Source: Acidaminococcus fermentans DSM 20731 (lineage in GTDB: Bacteria; Bacillota; Negativicutes; Acidaminococcales; Acidaminococcaceae). From it: a stretch of 64,000 nucleotides of DNA. Each line of letters begins with the position of its first letter. Position 1 is the stretch's first letter. The notes below the pieces were generated by a model. It saw nothing but the letters and a program-made list of their open reading frames with translations, searched no databases and had not been told where the DNA came from. Where the stretch lies: the NCBI RefSeq assembly GCF_000025305.1, contig NC_013740.1, positions 868,001 through 932,000 on the forward strand, written 5' to 3'. Position numbers and translations under genes: made by a program. Below are positions 44,002 to 52,568 of this stretch, piece after piece.

Positions 44002-44690
44002 CTGGGAAAGTGCCGGAAGAGTGCAGGAGCTGCCGGGGAGAATGTCTGAAGAACGTGGAATTCCTGGTGGGCCTGCCTCCGGAAAAGGTGACCACCCTGC
44101 TGCGCCGGGCGGTGCGGCTGACCCTGCCCAAGGGAGGCTGCCTGTTCCGGGAGGGGGAAGCCTGTGACGCCATCTACATCATCCACCGGGGCCGGGTGAA
44201 ACTGAGCACCTACGACCAGGACGGACTGGAGCGGATTGCCGGCATCTTTGTGGAACACGATACCATGTGGGAAGGGGTACTGGTCCCCGACAGCCGGTAT
44301 TCCGCTTCGGCCATTGCCATGACGGAGGTGGAGTACTGCAAGCTGGCCCGGAAAGATTTCGAAGAGGCCATCCAGGAACCGGAAGTGGCCATGCGGATCA
44401 TTGCCCTTTTGAGCAAGAAGCTCCACGATGCCAACCGGCGGAACCTGCTGAAAAGCATTGCGGACCCCAAGGAACGGGTGGCGGGGCTGCTGCTGTACCG
44501 GTACCGGCGGCAGACCAGCGACATCATTACCCTGCGGCTGGACGAAATGGCCGGGCTGATCGCCCTGCGGCCGGAAACCATCAGCCGGAAGCTGAAGGAA
44601 CTGGAACGGGAAGGGTATGTGAAAAAGACCGGCCAGAGCAGCATCCGGATCCTGGATCCGGACCGGCTCATGGAATTGGTGAATTATTGA
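43998..44690 (+). CDS. Crp/Fnr-family transcription regulator
   Basis: 230 residues: cyclic-nucleotide-binding-like beta-barrel (GGCLFREGEACDAIYIIHRG near residue 50), long helix, then a winged HTH (DEMAGLIALRPETISRKLKE near residue 190). The N-terminus has a cysteine cluster C9-x2-C12-x3-C16 reminiscent of an Fe-S sensor, though the spacing differs from E. coli FNR. The recognition helix RPETISRKL is of the Crp/Fnr type that reads TTGA..TCAA. The two such boxes just downstream make pflA and pflB its likely targets. Confidence 0.88.
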   Translation: MTGKVPEECRSCRGECLKNVEFLVGLPPEKVTTLLRRAVRLTLPKGGCLFREGEACDAIYIIHRGRVKLSTYDQDGLERIAGIFVEHDTMWEGVLVPDSRYSASAIAMTEVEYCKLARKDFEEAIQEPEVAMRIIALLSKKLHDANRRNLLKSIADPKERVAGLLLYRYRRQTSDIITLRLDEMAGLIALRPETISRKLKELEREGYVKKTGQSSIRILDPDRLMELVNY

Positions 44691-44722
44691 AAGAGCTGTC
44701 AACGGCCAACGGCCGAAGGAAA

Positions 44723-44750
44723 GGACCCGCCTGTGGGACGGGTCCTTTTT
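44723..44750 (+). terminator. Terminator of the Crp/Fnr gene
   Basis: GGACCCG/CGGGTCC stem followed by TTTTT. Confidence 0.85.
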
Positions 44751-44756
44751 CAGATT

Positions 44757-44798
44757 TTGACTGGAATCAAGGAACCTTTTTCCAAAAAGACATACAAT
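44757..44798 (+). promoter_or_regulatory. pflA promoter with Fnr-type box at -41.5
   Basis: Box TTGACTGGAATCAA (44757-44770) and -10 TACAAT (44793-44798), no good -35. With the start taken 7 bases after the -10, the box centre is at -41.5, the class II activator position. Confidence 0.75.
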
Positions 44799-44800
44799 GA

Positions 44801-44849
44801 GACCCATCAAGAGGTACACAATGGTGACCCCTTTGATGGGGTCTTTTTT
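44801..44849 (+). promoter_or_regulatory. Attenuator-like hairpins in the pflA leader
   Basis: GACCCC-6-GGGGTC plus six Ts (44826-44849) is an intrinsic terminator lying between the promoter and pflA. Upstream bases 44804-44814 (CATCAAGAGG region) can instead pair with CCTTTGATG inside that hairpin, giving two exclusive folds. Confidence 0.55.
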
Positions 44850-44863
44850 ATCAGGAGGTCATT

Positions 44864-45595
44864 ATGATCCAGGGACGTATCCATTCCATCGAAACCTTCG
44901 GGTCCGTAGACGGGCCCGGCACCCGCTTCATCATCTTTGTCCAGGGCTGCCACATGCGCTGCCTGTACTGCCACAATGTGGACACCTGGAAATGCGGCCA
45001 GGGAGGCCAGCTGAAAACCGCCGATGAACTGCTGGACCAGGCGGAACGGTACCGGCCCTACTGGGGACCGGAAGGGGGCATCACCGTCAGCGGCGGGGAA
45101 CCCCTGCTCCAGATGGAGTTCCTGCTGGACCTGTTCCGGAAGGCCAAAGCCCGGGGCATCGGCACCTGCATTGATACGGCCGGCCAGCCCTTTACCCGGA
45201 AAGAGCCTTTCTTCAGCCAGTTCCAGCAGCTGATGGAAGTGACGGACATCCTGCTGGTGGATGTGAAGCACATCGACCCGGAAGCCCATAAAAAGCTCAC
45301 CGGCCAGCCCAATGACAATATCCTGGACCTGTTCCGGTATCTGTCCGATAGCAAAAAGCCCATCTGGGTGCGCCAGGTGCTGGTGCCCGGCTGGACCGAT
45401 GATCCGGCATCCCTGAAGCGGACCCGGCAGTTCCTGGATACCCTTGCCAATATCCAGCGGGTGGAAGTATTGCCCTACCACAATATGGGGCTGTACAAAT
45501 GGGAAGAACTGGGCATCCCCAACCAGCTGAAGGACGTGAAGCCCCCCACCCGGGAAGAAGTGGACAAGGCACGGGCGATTTTGAGAGCCATATAA
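44864..45595 (+). CDS. pflA: Pyruvate formate-lyase activating enzyme
   Basis: Radical SAM enzyme that installs the glycyl radical on PflB. 243 residues with the cluster motif CHMRCLYCHNVD (CxxxCxxC, residues 30-37), FGSVDGPGTRFIIFVQGC before it and GGITVSGGEPLLQ near residue 78. ATG 44864 follows AGGAGGTC. pflB follows 111 bases later with its own promoter. Confidence 0.95.
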   Translation: MIQGRIHSIETFGSVDGPGTRFIIFVQGCHMRCLYCHNVDTWKCGQGGQLKTADELLDQAERYRPYWGPEGGITVSGGEPLLQMEFLLDLFRKAKARGIGTCIDTAGQPFTRKEPFFSQFQQLMEVTDILLVDVKHIDPEAHKKLTGQPNDNILDLFRYLSDSKKPIWVRQVLVPGWTDDPASLKRTRQFLDTLANIQRVEVLPYHNMGLYKWEELGIPNQLKDVKPPTREEVDKARAILRAI

Positions 45596-45616
45596 AATCG
45601 GTTAGTTTAAACAAAC

Positions 45617-45658
45617 TTGATTCCAGTCAAGGTTTTCAAACAGGAAAAGGGCTATGAT
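45617..45658 (+). promoter_or_regulatory. pflB promoter with Fnr-type box at -41.5
   Basis: Box TTGATTCCAGTCAA (45617-45630), the exact reverse complement of the pflA box, and -10 TATGAT (45653-45658). The box centre is again 41.5 bases before the predicted start. Confidence 0.78.
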
Positions 45659-45706
45659 TAAGCCATCGAAAACGAAACCATCAGGAACTCAAAAGGAGGA
45701 TCTGTA

Positions 45707-47986
45707 ATGAACAGCATCAATCAGAATGTTGCATGGAGAGGTTTTAAAGGCGTGAAATGGACGGACGATGTGGATGTCCGGGATTTCATCCAGAACAACT
45801 ATACCCCGTATGACGGGGACGAAAGCTTCCTGGCAGGGCCTACGGAAGCCACCAACAAACTGTGGGGAAAGGTCCAGGAACTCCAGAAGGAAGAACGGGC
45901 CAAAGGCGGCGTGCTGGACTGCGAAACGGAAGTGGTTTCCAGCCTGACGGCGTACGGCCCCGGCTACATCGATGAATCCATGAAGGATCTGGAACAGGTG
46001 GTGGGCCTCCAGACCGACAAGCCTCTGAAACGGGCCTTCATGCCCTACGGCGGCATCAAAATGGCGGAAGAAGCGGCGGAAACCTACGGGTACAAAGTGA
46101 ACCCCAAGTTCCACAAGATTTTCACCGAATACCACAAGACCCACAACCAGGCCGTGTTCGATGCCTACACCGCTGAAATGCGCCGGGCCCGTCACAGCCA
46201 CATCGTAACCGGTCTGCCCGACACCTACGGCCGGGGCCGGATCGTGGGGGACTACCGGAGAGTGGCTCTCTACGGCATCGACTTCCTGATCAACAAGAAA
46301 AACGAAGATCTGGACAACTGCGGCTGCGGCGTCATGACCGACGACATCATCCGGCAGCGGGAAGAACTGGCGGAACAGATCCGGGCCCTGAAACAGATGA
46401 AGGAAATGGCCAAAGTCTACGGCTATGACATTTCCGCCCCGGCCAAGAATGCCAAGGAAGCGGTACAATGGCTGTACTTCGGCTACCTGGCTGCCGTGAA
46501 GACCCAGAACGGGGCTGCCATGAGCGTGGGCCGGATCTCCACCTTCCTGGATATCTACATCAGCCGTGACCTGGCCGAAGGGACCCTGACCGAAGAGGCG
46601 GCCCAGGAACTGATCGACCACCTGACCCTGAAATTCCGTATGGTGAAATTCGCCCGTATCCCGTCCTACAACCAGCTGTTCTCCGGTGACCCGGTATGGG
46701 CCACCCTGGAAATGGCCGGCATCGGCATGGACGGCCGGCACATGGTCACCCGGAACGACTTCCGGTTCCTCCATACCCTGGAAAACATGGGGCCTTCTCC
46801 GGAACCGAACCTGACTGTGCTGTATTCTTCCGCACTGCCGGATAACTTCAAGAAATACGCTGCCCACATTTCCATCACCACTTCTTCCATCCAGTACGAA
46901 AACGACGATGTGATGAAGCCCGTATGGGGCGATGACTACAGCATCTGCTGCTGCGTATCCGCCACCCAGACCGGGAAGGAAATGCAGTTCTTCGGGGCTC
47001 GGGCCAACCTGGGCAAATGCCTGCTGTACGCCATCAACGGGGGCAAGGACGAAAAGTTCCTGACCAAGGACGGCAAACACATGCAGGTGGGGCCGGAATA
47101 TGCGCCCATCACTTCTGAAGTGCTGGATTACGGCGAAGTGATGCACAAATTCGACCTGATGATGGACTGGCTGGCCGGGCTGTACGTGAACATCCTGAAC
47201 CTGATCCAGTACATGCATGACAAATACTACTATGAAGCGGCTGAAATGGCCCTGATTGACACCGATGTGCGCCGGACCTTTGCCACCGGTATCGCCGGGT
47301 TCTCCCATGTGGTGGATTCCCTGTGCGCCATCAAATATGCCAAAGTCTCCACGGTCCGGGATGAATCCGGCCTGGTGGTGGACTACAAGATCGAAGGGGA
47401 CTTCCCCAAATACGGCAACGATGATCCCCGGGCGGATGAAATCGCCGTGTGGCTGCTGAAGACCTTCATGACCAAGCTGCGGAAACACCACACCTACCGG
47501 AATTCCGAAGCCACCACCTCCATCCTGACCATCACCTCCAATGTGGTGTACGGCGGCGCCACCGGTGCCCTGCCTGATGGACGGAAGGCCTATACCCCGT
47601 TCGCTCCCGGTGCCAACCCGGCCTACGGTGCGGAACAGAACGGCCTGCTGGCATCCCTGAACTCCGTAGCCAAACTGCCCTACGAATACGCGCTGGACGG
47701 GATTTCCAACACCCAGACCATCGCTCCGGAAACCCTGGGCCACAACGAAGAAGAACAGAAAGCCACCCTGGTGCGGGTGATGGACGGTTACTTCGACCAG
47801 GGAGCCCACCACCTGAACGTGAACGTGTTCGGTGTGGACAAGCTGATCGACTGCATGGAACATCCGGAAAAACCGGAATACGCCAACTTCACCATCCGGG
47901 TATCCGGCTACGCGGTGAAATTCATCGACCTGACAAGAGAACAGCAGCTGGACGTCATCGCCCGCCGCGCCCATCAGAAGATGTAA
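45707..47986 (+). CDS. pflB: Formate acetyltransferase (pyruvate formate-lyase)
   Basis: Cleaves pyruvate with CoA to acetyl-CoA and formate under anoxia. 759 residues, full length. Active-site cysteine pair in [17 protein letters not shown] near residue 413 and glycyl-radical site [19 protein letters not shown] near residue 734. ATG 45707 after AAGGAGGATC. Activated by the product of pflA just upstream. Confidence 0.97.
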   Translation: MNSINQNVAWRGFKGVKWTDDVDVRDFIQNNYTPYDGDESFLAGPTEATNKLWGKVQELQKEERAKGGVLDCETEVVSSLTAYGPGYIDESMKDLEQVVGLQTDKPLKRAFMPYGGIKMAEEAAETYGYKVNPKFHKIFTEYHKTHNQAVFDAYTAEMRRARHSHIVTGLPDTYGRGRIVGDYRRVALYGIDFLINKKNEDLDNCGCGVMTDDIIRQREELAEQIRALKQMKEMAKVYGYDISAPAKNAKEAVQWLYFGYLAAVKTQNGAAMSVGRISTFLDIYISRDLAEGTLTEEAAQELIDHLTLKFRMVKFARIPSYNQLFSGDPVWATLEMAGIGMDGRHMVTRNDFRFLHTLENMGPSPEPNLTVLYSSALPDNFKKYAAHISITTSSIQYENDDVMKPVWGDDYSICCCVSATQTGKEMQFFGARANLGKCLLYAINGGKDEKFLTKDGKHMQVGPEYAPITSEVLDYGEVMHKFDLMMDWLAGLYVNILNLIQYMHDKYYYEAAEMALIDTDVRRTFATGIAGFSHVVDSLCAIKYAKVSTVRDESGLVVDYKIEGDFPKYGNDDPRADEIAVWLLKTFMTKLRKHHTYRNSEATTSILTITSNVVYGGATGALPDGRKAYTPFAPGANPAYGAEQNGLLASLNSVAKLPYEYALDGISNTQTIAPETLGHNEEEQKATLVRVMDGYFDQGAHHLNVNVFGVDKLIDCMEHPEKPEYANFTIRVSGYAVKFIDLTREQQLDVIARRAHQKM

Positions 47987-48014
47987 CTGTTCTTGATCAG
48001 GTTACAAAAAACCC

Positions 48015-48043
48015 TTGACTTTCCTAGTGAAGTAGTGTAGAAT
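48015..48043 (+). promoter_or_regulatory. Promoter of the SAM-I controlled operon
   Basis: TTGACT, 17-base spacer, TAGAAT; start predicted near 48050, just before the aptamer. Confidence 0.8.
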
Positions 48044-48064
48044 CAGAACCATCAAAATCACATA

Positions 48065-48165
48065 CCTTCATCGAGAGCAGCAGAGGGATTTGGCCCTATG
48101 AAGCTGCGGCAACCCCCGGATGGGAAGGTGCCAATTCCAACAGGGATTCCCTGGCAGATGAAAAA
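48065..48165 (+). ncRNA. SAM-I riboswitch (S-box)
   Basis: P1 helix TTCATC/GATGAA (48067-48072 with 48157-48162) encloses the S-box consensus in order: GAGAG, AGAGGGATTTGGCCCTATGA, GCGGCAACCCCC, GGAAGGTGCCAATTCCAACA. Binding of S-adenosylmethionine should promote termination at the following hairpin. Confidence 0.93.
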
Positions 48166-48183
48166 GCGAGCTCAGTCATCAGA

Positions 48184-48213
48184 AACGCCATCTGTCCAGC
48201 AGGTGGCGTTTTT
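48184..48213 (+). terminator. S-box terminator
   Basis: AACGCCATCTG/CAGGTGGCGTT stem (one G-U), 5-base loop and Ts. Confidence 0.88.
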
Positions 48214-48255
48214 CTTGTGTGGCTTTCGGGAAGGCAAAAAAAGGAGAGATGTTGT

Positions 48256-49077
48256 ATGAAACTGAAGAAATGGATTGCAGCAGCGGTAGCCGTACTGGCT
48301 CTGGCCAGCCTGGTCAGCGGCTGCGGCAGCGACAAAAAGGCGGCCGCTCCGGCGGAAAAGAAAACCATCACCGTGGGAATCACTCCCGGGTATTCCGAAC
48401 AGATCATGGAAGTGGTGAAAAAGGAAGCCGCCAAACAGGGGCTGACGGTGGAAATCAAGACCTTCAGTGACTATGTAACCCCGGACCAGGCCCTGGCCCA
48501 GAAGGACATCGACCTGAACTCCTTCCAGCATGAACCCTTTCTGCTGGCCTTCAACAAAAAGAACGGGACCAAACTGGTAAGCATCGGCAAGACCTATCTG
48601 GCTCCCCTGAAACTGTATTCCACCAAGATCAAGGACATCAAGGACATCCCGGACGGCGCCAAGATCGCCATCCCCAATGATCCTTCCAACGGTGGCCGGG
48701 CCATCCTGATGCTGAGCAAACTGGGCCTGCTGAAAGTGAACCCGGATGTAAAAGCCACGGAACTGACCGTAAACGACATCACCGAAAACCCGAAACACCT
48801 GCAGATCCTGGAACTGGAAGCAGCGCAGCTGCCCCGCAGCCTGGATGACACCACGGCCTCCGTCATCAACGCCGGCTATGCCAACAGCGCCAAACTGGCT
48901 CCGGAACTGGCCATTGCCAAGGAAGACAACACCAGCCCCTATGTGAACATCATCGCCGCCCGGGAAGAAGACAAGGACAACCCCACCTACAAGAAATTCG
49001 TCCAGATCTTCCAGAGCCAGCCGGTAAAGGATTACATCCTGGAAAACTGCAAGGGCAACCTGGAACCTGCCTGGTAA
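48256..49077 (+). CDS. metQ: Methionine-binding lipoprotein (NlpA/MetQ)
   Basis: 273 residues. Lipoprotein signal MKLKKWIAAAVAVLALASLV ending in a lipobox SGC (Cys near 25). NlpA fold: KTITVGITPGYSEQIMEVVK, SDYVTPDQALAQKDIDLNSF-QHEPFL, GAKIAIPNDPSNGGRAILML, and the INAGYA motif. Preceded by a SAM-I riboswitch, which fits methionine uptake. The usual metN and metI are not adjacent. ATG 48256 follows GGAGAG. Confidence 0.92.
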   Translation: MKLKKWIAAAVAVLALASLVSGCGSDKKAAAPAEKKTITVGITPGYSEQIMEVVKKEAAKQGLTVEIKTFSDYVTPDQALAQKDIDLNSFQHEPFLLAFNKKNGTKLVSIGKTYLAPLKLYSTKIKDIKDIPDGAKIAIPNDPSNGGRAILMLSKLGLLKVNPDVKATELTVNDITENPKHLQILELEAAQLPRSLDDTTASVINAGYANSAKLAPELAIAKEDNTSPYVNIIAAREEDKDNPTYKKFVQIFQSQPVKDYILENCKGNLEPAW

Positions 49078-49098
49078 TTGAGAAAGAAGGGAACGGCA

Positions 49099-50430
49099 GT
49101 GAATCTTACAAAAGAAGAACAGAAATACGCCGCCCATCTCCAGCGGTTCATCCAGTGCGCCACCGTGTCCAACGCCAATGTGGACCGGGTGGACTGGAGC
49201 CAGTTCGAGAAGCTCCATGAAGCGTTCCGGGAATTCTATCCCCATATTTTCAGCCTGATGGAGCTGGATGAAGTGGGCCAGGCCGGCCTTCAGTTCCATC
49301 TGAAAGGCAGCGGCAGCGACAAAAAGCCCCTGCTGCTCATGGCCCACCAAGATGTGGTGGAAGTGGGGGACGGTCGCCAGTGGACCTTCGACCCCTTCGG
49401 AGGGGAACTGATCGACGGCTGCATCTGCGGCCGGGGCACCACCGACTGCAAGCATCTGCTGCTGGCGGAAATGGAAGCGGTGGAAGCCCTGCTGGCAGAA
49501 GGCTGGCGGCCCTCCTATGACCTGTATCTGTCCCTGGGCTACAGCGAGGAAGTGTACCTGGAAAACGATGTGGACGGAGCGGAAAAGCTCACCCGAAACC
49601 TGGAACAGAAGGGCATCCGGCTGGGTACCGTGGTGGATGAAGGAGGCGGCCTGTTCCCGGTAGGGGACAAGCTGGAAGCCAAGATCGGAGTGGCAGAAAA
49701 ATCTCCCGTGAACTTCGAGATCTACGCCAATTCTCCCGGAGGCCATTCCAGCCGTCCGGGAAAGGGCACGGCTCTGGGGACCCTGGCCAAAGCCATTGTG
49801 GCCATCGAAAGCCATCCTTTCCCTTACCGGCTCACGCCGCTCACCCTGGCCCATCTCCAGAAAAGTGCCAGGCTCCAGGAAGGCAGCCGCCGGGCCATCT
49901 ATGCAGATCCGGAAGGCCACTGGAAGGAACTGTGCCAGCTGGCACAGGAAGATCCGGCTCTGGACGCCCTGCTCCACACCACCATTGCCTTTACCATGGC
50001 AGAAGCCAGCAAGCAGCCCAATGTGCTGCCCAGCCATGCAGCCGCCCAGATGAGCGTCCGGGTGCTCCAGGGGGATACGGTGGAATCCTGTGAAGGGTAT
50101 TTCCGCCAGTTCCTGCCGGAAGGGGTGGAAATCCGCCATGTGTCCGGGAAGGATCCGCTGCCCGCCTCCGATCCTCAGGGGTACGGGATCCAGGTGGCGG
50201 AAAAAGTCCTGAAGGAGCAGTACGGGGACAAGGTGGACGTGGTGCCGTTTCTGATGCTGGGAGGCACCGACAGCCATTACTACAAGCGGATCGCCGACAA
50301 TGTGATGCTGTTTTCCGGGTATCGCCGGGATGAACGGTGGGGAGCCGCCCACCAGGTGAACGAAAAGATCCCCGCCGATGCCCTGAAGGGCAGCGTGGAC
50401 TTTTTCAAGAAATTTCTGCGGTCCTACTGA
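49099..50430 (+). CDS. M20 family peptidase
   Basis: 443 residues resembling CPS1/dipeptidase-like M20 enzymes: LLMAHQDVVEV (HxD), GRGTTDCKHL (bridging Asp), LGYSEEVY (EE pair), GGHSSRPGKGTALG in the dimer domain and LGGTDSHYY near the end. GTG 49099 after AGAAGGG is preferred to TTG 49078. It begins 21 bases after metQ, so it should share the SAM-I control. Release of methionine or other amino acids from peptides is a reasonable role (inference). Confidence 0.85.
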   Translation: MNLTKEEQKYAAHLQRFIQCATVSNANVDRVDWSQFEKLHEAFREFYPHIFSLMELDEVGQAGLQFHLKGSGSDKKPLLLMAHQDVVEVGDGRQWTFDPFGGELIDGCICGRGTTDCKHLLLAEMEAVEALLAEGWRPSYDLYLSLGYSEEVYLENDVDGAEKLTRNLEQKGIRLGTVVDEGGGLFPVGDKLEAKIGVAEKSPVNFEIYANSPGGHSSRPGKGTALGTLAKAIVAIESHPFPYRLTPLTLAHLQKSARLQEGSRRAIYADPEGHWKELCQLAQEDPALDALLHTTIAFTMAEASKQPNVLPSHAAAQMSVRVLQGDTVESCEGYFRQFLPEGVEIRHVSGKDPLPASDPQGYGIQVAEKVLKEQYGDKVDVVPFLMLGGTDSHYYKRIADNVMLFSGYRRDERWGAAHQVNEKIPADALKGSVDFFKKFLRSY

Positions 50431-50431
50431 T

Positions 50432-51316
50432 ATGGAACTGAGCTACCAGGTGGACCGGGACCATGCCGGATGCTGTGTACGCCAGGCAGCCCGGGGGCCC
50501 ATGCACCTTTCGGAAAAACTCTGGCGCAAAATCAAATGGAACGGTACCATCACCGTAAACGGATCCCCGGTTTCCAGTCCTTCTCACAGGCTGGAAGCCG
50601 GGGACCGGCTTGTATTCCGCTGGGAAGAAAAAGCGGCGGTGATTCCCGTCCATCTGCCCCTTTCCCTTTTGTATGAAGATGAGGATCTGCTGGTAGTGGA
50701 CAAGCCGGCAGGGATGCTGATCCATCCCACCTGGTCGGGCGCCCGGGATACCCTGGTCCAGGCCGTGGGAGGGTATTTCCGCCGGACCGGACAGCACTGC
50801 GGCATCCATCCGCTGTACCGGCTGGACCGGGATACCACCGGAGTCCTGATGGTGGCCAAATCCGCTTTCGCCAAACACGCCCTGACCCGGGATCACAGCC
50901 AGATCTACCGGGAATACCTGGCGGTTTGTGAAGGAAGGTGGGGGATTCCTCAGGGACGAATCGAACATCCCATCGGCCGGGTGGCGGAAGGGGTGGACCG
51001 GTGGACCGTGCGGCCCGATGGCCGGCCGGCGGTGACGGAATACCGGATCCTGGAAGAGAACCAGGAATGGACGGTGCTGAAAATCCATCTGCTCACCGGC
51101 CGGACCCACCAGATCCGGGTCCATTTTGCCCACGAAGGACACCCGCTGGTGGGGGATCCCCTGTACGGGACAAAAGACGGCCGGATCGCCCGTCAGGCTC
51201 TCCACGCCTGGACCGTCCGTTTCCGGCATCCCCGGACCGGAGAAGAGATACTCCTCACCGCACCGATGCCGGGGGATATGGAGGGGCTGCTGGGGGAGAA
51301 AAGCAGTGCAGAGTGA
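50432..51316 (+). CDS. RluA-family 23S/tRNA pseudouridine synthase
   Basis: 294 residues. S4-like N-terminal part (ITVNGSPVSSPSHRLEAGDR), catalytic motif LYRLDRDTTGVLMVAKS with Asp near residue 132, LLTGRTHQIRVHFAHEGHPL near residue 220, and VGDPLYG. Begins one base after the peptidase stop with no clear ribosome site, so probably translationally coupled. Which uridine it modifies cannot be told. Confidence 0.9.
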   Translation: MELSYQVDRDHAGCCVRQAARGPMHLSEKLWRKIKWNGTITVNGSPVSSPSHRLEAGDRLVFRWEEKAAVIPVHLPLSLLYEDEDLLVVDKPAGMLIHPTWSGARDTLVQAVGGYFRRTGQHCGIHPLYRLDRDTTGVLMVAKSAFAKHALTRDHSQIYREYLAVCEGRWGIPQGRIEHPIGRVAEGVDRWTVRPDGRPAVTEYRILEENQEWTVLKIHLLTGRTHQIRVHFAHEGHPLVGDPLYGTKDGRIARQALHAWTVRFRHPRTGEEILLTAPMPGDMEGLLGEKSSAE

Positions 51317-51471
51317 AGAGCAGGAAGGCAAATGCCCGGCATTTGCCACCCAAAATGATGAACGATGAACGACAAACGATGAACCCGCAGGATTGCCTGA
51401 AAGGACGCTCTGACCTCTCTCCTAAAATATGATATAATCAAATAAGAACACCGCAAGGGAGATGGATACGG

Positions 51472-52122
51472 ATGAGACAACAGAAAGGGCAGGACATCAT
51501 TGAATATGCACTGATGCTGGCAATCATCGTCGGTATCGGCGGATGGATATACAACGCCGGTGCCAATGGCGGCCTGGCCGGGTCCATCAATTCTGTATTC
51601 AACAACGCCAGCGCTCTCCTGGACGAAGCTTCCAAGGAAAAACTCCCGGCCGCGTCCACAGCGAAAGATATCATCGAACGGCTCCGGCAGGGACGGTACG
51701 ACGGGCTGGCGGATGTGCTCCAGGGGAAACCATCCAGCACCCTGGTGATTTCTTCGGACAGTGCAGCGGGACAGGACCTGGCCCGGAAACTGAATATCCA
51801 GACCAAAGAGGGAGACGGCTGGTTTGCCAGAGTCCAAACCGATGGGACAACCGTGTTTTCCTATTACTCGGCAGCAGCCAACAATGGCGTCACATTCAGC
51901 CAGCTGGCAGCGGATTACAACAGCAATCCCACAAAGTATTATGAGGCGTCCAAAGGGAATAACGCCACGGTAAGGATTACGGAAGGATTGTTCAACAGCC
52001 AGGGGAAAAGTGCCGTAGGCTCAGGGAAAACGGTCTTTGAAAATGTCAAGGGCTTCGTGGGACCCTCTCCCAGTGGATCCGGGTTCATTATCGATCCCAC
52101 CCGGACCAACAATTTGAAATAG
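51472..52122 (+). CDS. Orphan Flp-type prepilin-like protein
   Basis: 216 residues. MRQQKGQDIIEYALMLAIIV matches the class III (Flp) prepilin pattern: Gly at the cleavage site, Glu at +5, Tyr at +6, then a hydrophobic helix. The remaining ~180 residues form a soluble domain far longer than a typical Flp subunit (which is 50-80 residues), so a minor or pseudopilin is more likely. No prepilin peptidase or secretion ATPase is nearby. -10 TATAAT at 51433-51438. ATG 51472 after AAGGGAG. Confidence 0.7.
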   Translation: MRQQKGQDIIEYALMLAIIVGIGGWIYNAGANGGLAGSINSVFNNASALLDEASKEKLPAASTAKDIIERLRQGRYDGLADVLQGKPSSTLVISSDSAAGQDLARKLNIQTKEGDGWFARVQTDGTTVFSYYSAAANNGVTFSQLAADYNSNPTKYYEASKGNNATVRITEGLFNSQGKSAVGSGKTVFENVKGFVGPSPSGSGFIIDPTRTNNLK

Positions 52123-52152
52123 AAAATGTCCTTTCCTTGAATAAACCATGAC

Positions 52153-52187
52153 AAAACCTGCGCCTGTGTTGACAGGGCAGGTTTTTT
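52153..52187 (+). terminator. Intrinsic terminator after the prepilin gene
   Basis: AACCTGC/GCAGGTT outer stem with inner CCTGT/ACAGG, then six Ts. Confidence 0.85.
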
Positions 52188-52293
52188 GCTATAAATAAAA
52201 AAGGTTGGAGCGTGGAAAACCTGGATCCCGCCATGGTGCGGCTGGACTGAGAAAAACAGTGCAGAGGGAAGAGTGCAGAGCGGGACGGCGGAA

Positions 52294-52470
52294 ATCCAAT
52301 GATCCATTGCAATACCGTAGGGGCTCCACGCCGGGGAGCCCGCGAAACGCACGAAATTCCAACGACCCATTGCGGTACCGTAGGGGCCCACAACCGGAGG
52401 CCCGCTTGATTGCTGATTATTTGTGTGCTGTGCGGGGCAACCGGCCTGCGCCCTCTACGGCATCGCAGGC
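52294..52470. repeat. GC-rich dispersed repeats before the pyridoxal kinase gene
   Basis: Two imperfect copies of a ~55-base unit (52294 and 52358): AAnTCCAAnGAnCCATTGC, then TACCGTAGGGGC, then GGGAGCCCGC or GGAGGCCCGC. A third core, GGGCAACCGGCCTGCGCCC followed by TCTACGG, ends near 52462. The 446-base gap 52123-52568 holds no gene. Confidence 0.7.
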
Positions 52471-52568
52471 TGCCCCCTCTGGCATCTCTGCCCCAAATAG
52501 GGTACAATACTCCTATGACTAACCCATTTGCCCGTGCTTATTTTCAGCATTTGAAAGGTGGTATTTCC

